The notes under the pieces are model-generated. The model made no database searches. It saw only the letters and a list, made by a program, of their open reading frames with translations, and was not told the DNA's origin. Source: Ixodes scapularis (Eukaryota; Arthropoda; Arachnida; Ixodida; Ixodidae). Taken from it: a stretch of 64,000 bases of DNA. The DNA is taken from the NCBI RefSeq assembly GCF_016920785.2, contig NW_024609837.1:38805543-38869542 (forward strand), in the 5' to 3' direction. Below are positions 19,914 to 31,944 of this stretch, piece by piece. The position numbers were made by a program, and so were the translations under genes. Numbering within the stretch: position 1 is the stretch's first letter; each line of letters begins with the position of its first letter.

Positions 19914-22032
19914 GCCGAATTGTTTGTTCGACTTTTTCGCAGGTTACCTGTGCATTTGTTTCAAGGAAAGCGTGTGTAAAATTTACGGTCAGATTTTGCG
20001 CGAGTGCATGAAGTGATGCCATGAACGAATCCACGTTGAATTCTCCTCACCACTTCTACTTTAATAAATAAATAAGAAAAATAAAAAGAGACCTTAGTTC
20101 TTCCTCCAAGTGTTTTTTAGTATTATGCTTAAGAAATTAAACCTAGAAAAGAAACAAAAGACTATAAAAAGAAGGCCTCTAAAAATATCGCGTATACAGA
20201 CTGTCACTGTCTCCAATAAAAATGAATGCAAGGTATTGCGTGCATCAGCTTCACGCAAGCAAAAATAGACCATGACAATTCGAGAGTAAAATTTAACCGG
20301 GACTTCATAACTGTGCTACGATACACCGTAAGGATTACTCTGCCAGAATATAATGTAGAATTTATGGCCGACCGTCTAAATTTAGTCCAACGGAAATAAA
20401 GACAAGAACAAAATAAGATATCGATTAAAACATCGAGACAACCAGTACAGACTTCCGGCTACTTCAGTATTCGACCCTTTTGAAAATTTGCGGAAAAAAT
20501 TATATCTTGTACGAAAATAAAACAAAACAAAAATGACTCCGTGTTCTATTCTTGTCGAGGAGAATTCATGACTGCGGTCTGAGTGGCACAAGGCCACGTT
20601 CCCGACACTGTGCACGGGCTGGAAACAAAAGAAAGGTCGATGCGGGAAAGCCGAAACTTCGTATGTTTTGCTGTGCAGTCACGCTGTCCCTGGCCACGAT
20701 AACGTGGTTATGTATGGAACTATTGTATCGCCGCGGTCGACGCCAAGGCTCCCACGTTGTGGTGCAGAAAGAAACGAAGCCTTTTTCGTCACTCAAGCAC
20801 TTCCTTTTATCCCATGACGTTTCTTTTTTTAGCTCTCGCAGAATTGATTTGTTTTCTTTTTGTAATTTTGCAGATATATTTATTTTGATTCTTGATCTTC
20901 TCCGTTTTACGTCCGCAGCTCCTGGGAATCGGTTCCGTCGATTTGTGAGATTGATCGTCCGGTACAGCAACAGGGCTCTTTTCTTCGGCGGTTTGACTCC
21001 GCAGTATAGCATTCGCTCGCAGAGTTCCTTTTATTCACAATATATTTTTATACGAGGAATCTAATAAACAAGCTTAAAGGAAAATATATCAACGAAAAAA
21101 ATTTACTTCCTTTTTCCGGAATTAGTGAATAAAATTCAAAATATTCCTTGAATTGGTTTCTAAACCTCTTTTGCAGAACGTAACGTTCGATTTAGAGGTC
21201 AAACTAGGTGGAAAACATTTCGCCGTGCGGGTCCAAGAAGTCTGAAACTATCATAAACTTTATTATCCATAGCCGTAGCGGTGAACCAAGACTATTCCTT
21301 CTGTCCGTGACAAGCACGCGTGTTTGGCGTGCTGCTATTGCGCCTATTGCGTTGGGATAAGCCCTGACGAGTATTGAACATCACAAAAATCACCTTCTTC
21401 GCTCCGCCATCTTTGTCTAGAGGCTGTGGAGCATTTTATCAGCATGCGTCGACAGAACAGGCAAGTGGCTGGTGCGAACATTGTTATCTGTGGTGCCATG
21501 ACGATAAATACTATTTCCAATAGCCTTGTCGATTAATATGACTCTTACCTACTATACACCACAACACGGCCCTTACGTCACGCCTCCTTTGTGGCGCTTT
21601 TGTCAGCACGGCACATCCACAGACGCCGCACTTCGAGCAAATTTCTTTTCTGCGCACGCGCAGTGCCACTAACGATGACGTCATGCGCCGGCCTTGTCGT
21701 CTAGGCGGCATTGCATGGGGCGGACAAACGCGGACTTGTCTGTAAGCAGCGTGTCTGTCTATGGGCGTGCGCTCCCCTCTCCAACACTGACTTCGTGTTT
21801 CCAGACCCCGAGATTCATCGGCGTCCCCATCGAAGACGCCGAGGCGCTCGGTGTTCCGGGAGCGATACAACGAGCAAGTTCCGAACCGCAGGTCGCGGGC
21901 AGCGTGGCCACGACGGAGGAAGCGGTTCCCTTCGGCGACTAGGGAATCGTTTTAGGTGACGCCCGGAAGCGCCACCGATGCAGCGTTTCCCACGCAACGG
22001 ACGTTAGCGCCTAGCGCGGGATCTTAGAAAGC

Positions 22033-22078
22033 TGACAGTGGCTCTAATTAACCCATGACAGTGGCTCTAATTAACCCA
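22033..22078. repeat. Exact tandem duplication, 2 x 23 bp
   Basis: The unit, beginning TGACAGTGGCTCTAATTAAC, occurs at 22033-22055 and 22056-22078 without mismatch. A recent local duplication, polymerase slippage or an assembly artefact. Confidence 0.85.
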
Positions 22079-22089
22079 TTGTGTCCGGA

Positions 22090-23595
22090 GAATCAATTCC
22101 TTCCCGTCTCGTCACCCTACACCGCGCTCGCTTCTTCTGCGATGTCCGGGCAAGGTAGCGTCTCTCAGTCGCATTCACAAAAGGGACGCACTTTCAGCCC
22201 CACTTTCCGTGGTTCACGTCCCGTCAATTGAACGGAATAGGTACTGTGTAAGGGTGGGAGTGCAGCTTATTACATACCTCAAAAGGAATCCCGTGACGCA
22301 ACCACTGCCTTTTGATTTCTATATATATGCTGCGACCCGATTATAAATTCTTAAGATCTTAAAATTCTTCTTAAGAACTTTCATTCTATCGGCAACCAGT
22401 CGTGCCCGTATCACACCGTGTGGTTTAAAGCTGGTACAGGTGGAGCTACAAGAAATACTGAAATAACGGGACAAAAGATCTAACAAACTGATAAACTTGG
22501 TAATCGATTGTGGTGTTCATTCTTTCAAGTAAGTGATGAAACTAATCAGCAATCTAGAATTACGCAACCGGCGTTTATTGGTATGAATTTCGTAAAGGCT
22601 CAAACTTAGTACGCAAACGTAGTAGAGCAATTTCATACTGTAAACAAGAACGGAGACGTATCAGAAAGAAAATGCGCAGAAATATAATACCTGCGGAATG
22701 TCCTCTCCTTCATTTGGTTACTCGAGGTCCTACTATATAGAGGCTCTGGTAAAGAAATCATTAGTTTCCAGTCTAGTGATATAAATATTAACCTCTCAAT
22801 AATTTGTCCTTCGTAAAGGCAGTTACAAAACTAATGAAAAAGAGCAATATCATTTCGATTTCACGCAACTTACTTTCATCCACCAATCTATAGATATATG
22901 TCGGTCATATTTTGAGGAGTTTTTTCTCCATCTATACTTAAAATATAAATCTCGAAGTCTAGACAACCAACATTTCTAAAGTTAGCAAAGTAGAGCTACC
23001 CAATTTTTACGATGCATTAATTATAAAGTGCAAAACAATAAAAATAATAAAGAACTTACATGACCAAGGAAGCAGATTTTCAGAGGATGTCTACGTAAAA
23101 ATGTATACGCGCTCGTTCCCCGGCCTTATGGGGTATACTAGACGTGGACTGTGTTCTATTACTTAGACGCCGGCTGCGAAGAGAGCACCGCAAAGCATAC
23201 GGAGAACTGCGTCTTCTTCAATCTAGATTTCCTTACTTTTGTAAACGCTGCAGCGGCGGCAGGGAGTAGTTCTGCCTCCCTTATTCCATGAACGCAGTGA
23301 AAAAAAGAAAAAAACGCCCGCCAGTCGAAGGAAGGTTTTAAAGCGTTCGCCGTAGCGTTATGGAGGTACGCATTCCCGCTTAGTGCACTGGGAGCGCGTC
23401 TGCTGAGAGACTCTCGTTGCAGCGAGAACTCGGGAGTAGGAAAAGAGGCTCGTTGCAGAGGTGCATCACTCTCAGCTGCTGCTGCTGCTGCTGAGAAACG
23501 CTGGCGGTTGAAGCCGCACCAGCAAAAGCGACATCCCAGTATCTGTGACGCTTGCGCGTATACACGCTGGAAACAAATGTGGCATGGAATATATG
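22090..23595. other. AT-rich non-coding DNA
   Basis: No open frame of note, no splice-supported exon and no clear terminal repeats. A (CTG)n-like short run (GCTGCTGCTGCTGCTG) lies near 23478. Confidence 0.5.
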
Positions 23596-23603
23596 GGGCG
23601 AAG

Positions 23604-24730
23604 CAGTCTTGGGTAAGTTACTTTTAAAAAGTAATTCGTTACAGTTACTTTCAGAAAAAATAGCGAAATTACCGTTACAGTTACCGCAATAAAAAGTAAC
23701 TCGTTACAGTTACAGTTACTTTTAAAAAATAACGATGTTACTTCTCAGTTGCTTTTCTACAACATAAACAATTTAAGGAAAACTAGAAAACGCCCCTCGC
23801 CAACGTTTATTGCATAAAATTAAAAAGTGCGTTTTTTAGTTTATATTGTAACTTCGCAGCAGTTGCTTCTAGAAAGTAGTATCTGGAAGTTTCCCTTGTT
23901 TGATGGCGAACACGTTCCTGCCTTTGCTAAACAGGCGCTCAACTGGCGCGCTGGAAGGAAATGCAAGGGGACAAACGAGGACTCCATACAAATGCCCTAT
24001 CATTGGTAGCACTAGCTCATTGCTGGCTTGTTGACGGTTGCGCTGGATTCATAGGCTCGCAGGACGTATTTCTGTTTCTACCCGGCAAGCCATAAACAAA
24101 CCCCGCGCAAACAGCGGTAAATTTTGCCTCGACTGTTGACACCACGCCGGAGTAGTGGCGCTGATCAAAATACGGAACATGAGCATTAAGTAGTAGAATG
24201 TTAATCAAAATACAAAACATGTGGAGCGCCCTCTGCGTGCATTGTTGATTAACGGTTGATTCACCCGATTAAAACGCGTTTGCGCAGAAAAAGGAACAAC
24301 CGCAACATGTATAGTGCTTCAAGATACTTAGATGTAAGTACTCTGTCACAAAGTACAAGCGCGTCCGTAAAAATAACTAGATTTTTTTCCATCATATTTA
24401 CACGTAGCCATATTCGTGTCGTGACTCGCGAGAAAGAACGTATTTACAAGTGTGCGCAAGGCCAACTTGACACTCGAAATGTCGGAAAAGACAATTTGGA
24501 AAGTGCAAGGAATAGCTAGATTGTACTCTTTCAATGATATATTCTTCATAAAACAACAGGAAAGTAACGTCAAAAGTAACGTTGTTACTTTCATCGTTAC
24601 CTTAAAAAAGTAATAGAACTACAGTTGCAAGTTACATTTTTAAAAAGTAACTTGTTACAGTTACAATTTACTGAAAAAGTAACGAAGTTACAGTAACGCG
24701 TTCCTAGTAGCGTGTTACTACCCAAGACTG
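23604..24730. mobile_element. Non-autonomous hAT transposon with near-perfect 8-bp target duplication
   Basis: The ends CAGTCTTGGGTA and TACCCAAGACTG are inverted repeats. They are flanked by GGGCGAAG (23596-23603) and GGGCGACG (24731-24738), an 8-bp duplication with one difference, as hAT insertion leaves. Subterminal GTTACTTTT/AAAAGTAAC words are repeated many times near both ends. The interior (1.1 kb) has no transposase, so it must be mobilised in trans. It shares its subterminal words with the element at 52.07 kb. Confidence 0.8.
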
Positions 24731-24739
24731 GGGCGACGA

Positions 24740-26620
24740 CAGCAAGCGCGTTTTTGTATGAGCTGTAACTGCCTCCAATTGTTTTTTATTTTTTTATTTA
24801 ATTTGTGTAGGAATGTAGGATGTGATTTGAAGCGCACATCAATATCTTGAAACAAAGAAATAAAGTTTGGAATTTGAAGAAAGGCGTGTGAAAATATAAC
24901 ATATACGCAATGTGACGAGCGTTCTTACAGTGCTCCAGCATCATACTTAGCGCGGGTTGTGCGTTTGAAAAGGCTTCACCTTGAAATAAATCTCATTGTC
25001 TAGACATTGTTTGCATAAACTGATCAGTCCTAAAATTCTAGACCCCTTCAATATACTTTGTAATTCCGCGTGTTTCTTTTTTCGAATGTATAGTTTCTTC
25101 TATACAACTTAACTGAACAATACATTATTCTCGATAACATCCTCCCGTGAAAGCGGAGTAAGGATATTCTTGTTAGCCATGTTGACCAAACGAATGTCTT
25201 ACATTTTCCATTTAAACCAGACATATTCGAATAGAATACAGTATCAGCGAAGGCGTCTGGAATTCGGCAGACGGAAACGTGTAAATCTCTAAACCACTAA
25301 AATAGCCTGGCGTGAAAAACATAAATAATGGTAACCCTCTGTAATATTTGGGGCAACAGTCGTTTTTTTTTTTTAAATTTAAGCAAAGGAAGAAAACTTT
25401 ATAACTTCCTTGGAGTCCAAGGATTCAGGCACAGTTTTCTGGTCTAACTTCTCTTATTATTGCGTAGGCGCAATATAAACTGCTTTACCGCTGAACCTGC
25501 TGGCTGTGACCTCCAAATAGATTACTAATAATACAAACCATTCGTCTCACAAATTCTATGAAAAAAGAAACATTAAATGAGTTGCCAAAAATCACATTTA
25601 TTCACGAACTACGTTTCACCTAAATCTGGCAAATGAGAAGGCCGGCCATTTATTGCGGAATTTCCAAGTCCTCAGTAGAAAACATTATGCAGATGGCGTC
25701 TTACTTCCTGAACGTATCTCGTGCGAGACCTATGGCTATTTCCAAGGCGGATGTGCTCGTATTTTTAAATGCCATAACAACCTGTGGATATTTAAATATG
25801 TACATTGCTTATGACATTACCTCTCTCTTTATTTCTGCCCTTTACTTGAGCATAGGTCCTTCTTTATTTGTTCCTTACTTTCTTAATTTTATTTCTTCTT
25901 AAACGTATGTTTCTGCATGACAGGGAAATTTGTTGTTCCCCATCTAGAGCGAGTATCTTAATTTAGTTTGTGGTTCGACAGCGCACAAACTCCAATAAGA
26001 TGGCCCGAACATAGATGCTGGTGAACACAACTGGTTCATTTAGTTATATTGTACAGAATTCGACGGTCATCGCAAAATCAAAAGTTCTGCTTGGAATGCG
26101 CTATTCGAAAGTCCTCTGTAGCCTTCTTATCTTATTATCGCTCACTATTCAATAAGATTGAGGCCTTAGCTGATAAGAACACCAAATGGAAATTCGCGAC
26201 GTGTGAATATACAAAGCCAGGCGCTAAGTATTTTGTAATCTGCATGGAACTATATAATTAATCAAAATCAAGCTTCATACAGTGGATAGAAAACTTTGTG
26301 TTTTAAGCGTAGTCATAGAACTCTGCATAGAGCTGAGATCCTTACTTAACACGATCGTGACCTCACTCATTAAGTCACCTAAAATAAAGGCTTCCTGCTC
26401 TATGGGTGCAGCCTAATGCTCACACGTTCAAACTCCTTCGCTAAAGAGCAGTTTAGTTAATCCGACACGCGGTTAATTATTTGTACAGTATGAAACATGT
26501 TGTATTACAGCTGAAATTTCTCGAGTAGATTAAAACAAATAATTTAGGGAAGCGGCCCTACAGCACATCAATATATCTTTCAAAGGAAATGACCTGAAGG
26601 GTGGCCTGGAAACACAAAAA
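24740..26620. other. AT-rich non-coding DNA
   Basis: No gene, terminal repeat or structured RNA was recognised. Confidence 0.5.
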
Positions 26621-26627
26621 CTCTGCT

Positions 26628-26804
26628 ATAAATAAAGAGCGAACGCCAACCTATCCCTAAAGGATCATAGGGTCCCAACGTTTCGGTACCGGCTCGGCAC
26701 CTTCTTCAGGGGGGACTTCAGGGGAAGAAGGTGCCGAGCCGGCACCAAAACGTTGGAACCCTACGATCTTATAGGTATTGGTTGGCGTTTGCCCTTTATT
26801 TATA
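26628..26804. repeat. Head-to-head inverted pair of a retroelement-like tail with AATAAA-containing edges
   Basis: The arms 26628-26707 and 26724-26804 are inverted copies with about 85% identity. Each contains, from outside to inside, TATAAATAAAG, GGCGTTTGCCC-type sequence, CCAACG and the GGTGCCGAGCC hairpin. The 16-base centre is AGGGGGGACTTCAGGG. The inner halves carry a hammerhead-like core, complete only on the left arm (minus strand). The arrangement fits two copies of a Penelope-like or other ribozyme-bearing element joined in opposite orientation. Confidence 0.6.
26673..26715 (-). ncRNA. Hammerhead-ribozyme-like motif (type I, minimal), Penelope-like class
   Basis: On the minus strand, in order: stem I 5' side TCCCC, core CTGAAGA (a CUGANGA match, plus strand 26703-26709), an extra A, stem II GGTGCCG-AGC-CGGTACC (7 pairs, one G-U), core GAAA (26681-26684), a minimal stem III formed by CG/AACGTT, cleavage triplet GTT and stem I 3' side GGGA. 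All core bases for which an identity is required are present. The extra A after the core and the almost absent stem III are deviations; minimal, dimer-acting hammerheads of this shape are known in Penelope-like retroelements. The right arm of the pair has lost CTGA and GAAA. Confidence 0.5.
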
Positions 26805-26956
26805 AGGTTTAACCCAACCAGACAGACGTCTGCCAAAATGTTCACCTTCGAAAACTCTGCTCAGTGCTTAAAAAGTAATGCATGTCAAAAATGGCTTACG
26901 AAGCTTCCTTCCGAAAAGAGTTCAAACAAATAGCATCAATATAAGAACGCAGCGCT

Positions 26957-27603
26957 TTAAAGGGATACTTCAACGAAATTTGAAATATTCCCGTCGTGTT
27001 CGAAAATAGGTTGAATATGATCCACAATATCCGTAAATGACAATCGCACGTTTGTATTTTGATCCTGGTAGCTGTATTTTTCGTTATAAACGGCCCACTC
27101 TGGCAAGCGCTCGGAGAAGGCCCAGCTTAGAGCACGTGTCATCCAACGCAATCATGACGTAGGTCGTCTCAAGACGAGCAAAGCTACGGCGAGGTTGACG
27201 TCGAGAGGATGGCCTAGTCGTTCTAGCCACCGAAGCGGCTGCTTTTGTACGAATTTTGAGTGACGGGTTAATCTTTTATAATCTTCTAGGGGGACAATAG
27301 CGACTTCTGCGACACACAAAAGGGATTCTTGGGAAGAGGGGAGTTCCTCCTTCCCCCCTTCTCTCCTCGTGGCCGGAGACGAGACAACCTCCGTCACTAG
27401 CTGTCAAGGTTCCTAGACGGGCATTACAAACGGGGCGTTAGCGAGATCCACCAGGTGCTCTTTGCTAATCGTTTAATTCGTTTTAAAATTCCTTTTCGAG
27501 ACTTTTTTAACAAGACATTGGTATGTTTTATGTGATACTGCTCTTTTGAACACATATAGACCAAAAAAATGAGCGCCGAAATTTCGTTGTATTATCCCTT
27601 TAA
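26957..27603. mobile_element. Short DNA transposon with TTAA target duplication
   Basis: TTAA at 26957-26960 and 27600-27603 flanks inverted ends AGGGATACTTCAACGAAATT and the complement of AGGGATAATACAACGAAATT. This TTAA-plus-AGGG arrangement fits Kolobok- or piggyBac-type cut-and-paste families. The 640-bp body has two open minus-strand stretches (26957-27151 and 27152-27397) without recognisable domains, so it is treated as non-autonomous. Confidence 0.7.
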
Positions 27604-27995
27604 AGACTGCAGCACTTTCTTCCTCCGAAGCGCCGAGCCGCCCAGCTTTCAGAAAATCGGCAGAACGGCTACCCTCCGAATGATCCTAGTCTTCTGTTTA
27701 GCGACTTCTTTAACGCGGTTGGCAAATTTCTAGGTTGATTGAGGGGTGAACTTTTTCGCCGAGCACCACAAATTTATATCATCTACTGGCCTCCTCGTTT
27801 CCCGTGCGCTTCGCAGGTGTGCTCCGCAAAACGAAACGCAAAGAAACAAAGCCAATATGCAAAGGAAGGCTTCTCAACGTTGTCTGCCTTGTTACCGGGA
27901 ACTTCGCGTGCGCAACAGGAGAAGGTGGGATTCTCTAGCGCAGCGAAGATGCCTCCGGCTACCGCGCGCACGTTCGCAGAGTAGGACACGCATGT

Positions 27996-28016
27996 GGGGG
28001 GGGGGGGGGGGGGGGG
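27996..28016. repeat. G-homopolymer, 21 bp
   Basis: An unbroken run of 21 G; length is likely to vary and to be error-prone in the assembly. Confidence 0.95.
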
Positions 28017-28407
28017 ATAAACTATCGGGAAACTCCAGAAGAAAACAGCGACCGCTGAGCTGTCACTTTCGGCGGTGCCTGAAGTTCCGCCTGGAAGTTA
28101 GAAGGGCGGCCTTCGACGGAATCGCATATTTCGGTGCTTGCGAAGACGTTATGTGAATTCAGCACGCGACGGTACTGGGTGGCTTGGGTTGTGCGCAAGC
28201 GCTGAACGGTTGAACTAAGTGCCAACCAGACAAAGAAGCGAATGAAAAGAAAACTAAAAGAAACACGGTTAGCGCGAAAAAACAAATTTAAATTTTTATC
28301 GTTTTTTTTTCCGCGACTATAAGGCTGTCTTAGCGCTACTAGTGTTGTGGAATGTGCTTATCGTGACCGTCGACGTATGTTGTTAATCGTGATACACGAT
28401 TAACACT

Positions 28408-28532
28408 ATGCATCCCTTACTTGTTGCTATGCATCCCTTACAAAAATTATCAATGAGTATCAATTAGGTTTTTGGTGTATTCTTGTTAGAATACAAATTA
28501 GAAACTGAATTGAAACCCATTGATACTTGTTT
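28408..28532. mobile_element. Foldback element related to the 43.05-kb sequence
   Basis: Arms 28441-28482 (AAAAATTATCAATGAGTATC...) and 28489-28532 are inverted. The left edge is preceded by a direct duplication of TATGCATCCCTTAC (about 28407 and 28429). The same arm sequence, CAAAAATTATCAATGAG, is found on the minus strand at 43127 next to a transposase fragment. Confidence 0.55.
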
Positions 28533-28869
28533 AAAGGAGGACACCATTAGTAAGGAGGACCCGCTATATGGATACCTTCTTCGGGGACAAACTCTGAAAA
28601 TACTTGCATTTCTGTCTCGTTATCACAGACAGATCACGTCATGAACGATGTTTTGGGGAAACGCGGGCGTTCATACTGACGAGATATCATTGTAATTATA
28701 TTTGCAATAAGGTTTTTTTTTTTTTGTAGAGACACCATTATGGTGAACGACGCATTTAAATTAGTGCAAGATGTCAATTATTTAGTCGCATTCGAAGCGC
28801 AACATACAGCGTGATTTTAAGAGACCTACAGCCTCTGCAGATGCAAGTGAAGTCAACCATGTAAATATG

Positions 28870-31190
28870 CTTATAAGACACCGGCCTCCTTGCGTGAAGG
28901 CAGGGACTCCCGTGCATGGCGTCTGCGAAAGGGCTTAGACTTCGGAAAAACAGGTGCTTTAGCGAGAAGCGATCATCGATTTCGAAAAGCGTGCACCGAT
29001 CCTTCGTTCTGGAAAGATCGGTGGGGGAGACATTCCGCCGCTGCGGCGGGCACGAGGAGTTTTAAGGCCCGACCACACTAGCGTGAACGGCGCCGCCGGT
29101 CGGCGCCGCCGGGCGGTACCGCCGTCCGGCGTCCCAACGCGAGGAGTCCACATTGGCCTCCGTTTTGCAGGCGTCACGTGACAGCACTGGTTCCCGCGAT
29201 CGCGCCTCCCGTCGGATTTCCCGCTCTTTCGTCGTCTGCTCTTCGTTAGATTCCTCCGTTCCGCACTCGCTGTCTAGACGGTAAGAGTTCATAATGACCT
29301 GGTGATCAGCGTGAATGTGATTATCCTAGCCTGCTCGTTGATCTTGCGACGTCGCCGCGCTCTGAAGGGAAGGAGGCGCAGGTTTTGGGTCCGGCCGGGT
29401 TGGTTCTACCGAAATACCGAAGGACAGGAGAGGTCTGGCGCGCCGCCGGGGCTTTGCTGCCCCGGCGGCGCGCCAGAGACGAAGACTACTTTCGAAAGTG
29501 TCACCAAATCAACACGACATCCGTCACAACAGAGACGACATGCAACAAGTGCCACGGAGAAACTCACTTGTAATTCCGAATTGGTTAGTTTCAAGGAACC
29601 GCTCCGTTGGGGAAGGCATCGGGGGAAATAGGGGGAGCAGACGACACCAAACACGTCCTTCGCTTCGAAAGGCGCCGAGGACCGGCTTGAGCGTTGCCAT
29701 GGCATCGCGACGTCACTATCTACGCCACCTCCCATTGGCTCCTCTCTTCTGCGGCGTGCGGCGTCAAGCTCTGAACCGCGCACGGAGCGGTTGGGTGTGC
29801 GGCGCCGCACGTCGTGACGTTGAAGCCGAAAACTGGTTTCCGCCGGCAACCGGCAGCGACGACCGTCGCGCCGCAGGCCTCCGAAACGCCAATGTGGTCG
29901 CGCCTTTAAGCGCGAGACACATGCGCGTCAAAACTGTCCGATCCGGCGTGCGAACTGTCGGGAAGATGGCTGCTCCGAATCGCCGCACAGGACGGTTCGC
30001 GACACATGGTTTCCGACGCGTCGTTGCGTCGCTCCGTTCAGCTCCGCCCAGTTTCGTGTGTCCCTCTACCAAATGGATGGATGGATGCTAATGGCTCTAT
30101 TTATAACGGGCGGTAGCCCGCGCCACCTAGCCTAGAACACTAAAATACTTCCCTCGCCCTTCTTGGTTTTTTTGGCTTTAAAGCAAACATAATATTTTTA
30201 TTACCTTCTATTAAAGTGTGCGTGTGTGAAGATTTTCCGTGAGCTGTTTTTCTGCTCAAAATCACTTAATCGCGAAGGACCGCAGCGGACCTTAGAGCCA
30301 TCCCAGAGAAACGAGCACTGCGTAAAAATCACGTGACTACGTACCGCGCACATAACTGCGTCTCTCCCGAAGCTCACATGACATTGGAATGGCTCGTAGC
30401 GTCCGCTGCTGTCCATCGAAGGTGAAACGGAGTATATTCGGGTTTCGACGGGCTTGATCGGTCCCAGAAGGCAGGCTTGCTTTGGCGCTCGAAATCAGCA
30501 GCTCGTTTTGTGCGCGCGGGAAAACTCGATGGCGTCCGTTTCCTTCACAACCACGACCCGCCGCGCGTGACGCACAGCGCACCGCCACATCCGCTTCCCC
30601 GAACCACATGGCGCCTCCTCGCCCGATCGGTCCGAAAGTCACTTGACAACATGACCTTCGCCATCCGTGCTCATTGGCTGCGGCCACTGCGGCCTTCCGA
30701 AAATCGGACCGTGCGTGCGGCGATATCTGGCAAGTTGGACGCACGCGGGCGCCGGACGGAGCCCCCGTCCGACGCTCCGGTGCGACGAAAACCCTCGCCC
30801 TCGGACGTCGTTCCGGCGGTTCGCACGTCGGATCGCATGGCTTTTTCGCGCATGTGTCTCGCGCTTTACTCCTCTTGCCCGCCGCAGATGGGTGTGGAAA
30901 CACTCAGGCAATGCATCGAACGCTCTTTGCACCGGTCAATGGTCTCAGTTGTGGTCTCGCGCTAAGAAAACAGGTGGAGAGAGGACGTATCGCCGAAATA
31001 TTGCGCCACGCATCGAACGCGGACGCCTCGTCTGCTCGGGGGACGCACATGAGGCGCCGCCGGCTCTGAAGACCGCCTCGGCTTTGCAACGAATGTGTCA
31101 CACCAATAAAAAAGGCGTAGAAAGACTCGCGAACGAAAAGTGCGTGTCTAATGAGAGAATAAGCTGTAGGCCGTAGGACCTTTCTTTTGC
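28870..31190. repeat. CpG-rich repeat cluster with internal inverted similarity
   Basis: Sharp rise in G+C and CpG compared with both sides. CTTTAAGCGCGAGACACATG at about 29905 is matched on the minus strand near 30850-30870 (AGCGCGAGACACATGCGCG), followed in both by GATCCGRCGTGCGAAC. This shows two inverted copies about 0.9 kb apart. Long open frames occur on both strands, as expected in CpG-rich DNA with few stops, and none has a domain. Not called as a gene. Confidence 0.5.
29434..29477. repeat. Perfect GC-rich hairpin, 19-bp arms
   Basis: TCTGGCGCGCCGCCGGGGC (29434-29452) and its exact complement (29459-29477) around a TTTGCT loop. Very stable as RNA or single-stranded DNA. It lies in the CpG-rich cluster; function unknown. 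Confidence 0.8.
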
Positions 31191-31944
31191 GGTTAAACCC
31201 CTTAGAATTTGTTAATATTTCGCATCCAGGTTGGCGCATTTCGAACGCGGTCTCAGTCTATTAAAAATGAGGAGTGTGTCAAATCGTAGAACGTTCTCGG
31301 ACATTCTGTTTCACACGGGAGAGGACAAGGACCGAGAAAATATGCGCTAATAAGCCATGCCACAAAGAAAAGTACGTTGTGTTAGATGGTTTTTGTTAAA
31401 TTGCCGATATTGAAGGTATGGAAAATAAAATAAGTGTAGTCAAATTAGTATAAATGTTTAATTGATCGTAAATTCGACTCTGAACGTAAACATATGCCGC
31501 AGTATTTTTTTTTTTGAAATAAAACCAGTTTTTAACGTAAGACTTCACATATATTGAATCATTGGATGGTCACATCATACTTCAGAAATGCCATCTCTTT
31601 TATCACGAAGCCGAAACCTACTTGCTCAGATACATTGATACCTCTCGCTGCCCTTTGCATGCGTGGATGGCTGGAAGAAACCTTAGCGTTCAACCTACCA
31701 ACAGTTCAGCATTAAACCAAGTACCGCAATCCGCCTGTCTAAAGCTCATTTCGAACGGCCATTATGCCGAACGCCATCGGTCGAACGACGAATGAGCTGG
31801 GATTCAAGTTATATGTGTGCTCCCCTTGACGTGAGCTCGTTCTGCAATTCCTCAAGGGCCACATCGTAATAAATCCCATTCGAAATTCCTGCGAGCCAGG
31901 GATTATGATGCCCTCACGTAATATCTTGCGTTCTGACGGAATGC

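Noticed and set aside
20552..21064. Overlapping open frames of about 150-170 codons on both strands
   Set aside because: No domain, no splice support, and composition like the neighbouring AT-rich DNA.
26957..27397. Two minus-strand open frames in the TTAA element
   Set aside because: One starts within the terminal repeat itself; no transposase motif was seen, so they were not called as genes.
29498..31240. Several long open frames on both strands
   Set aside because: CpG-rich DNA has few stop codons; the frames overlap each other, are Arg/Ala-rich and show no family motif.
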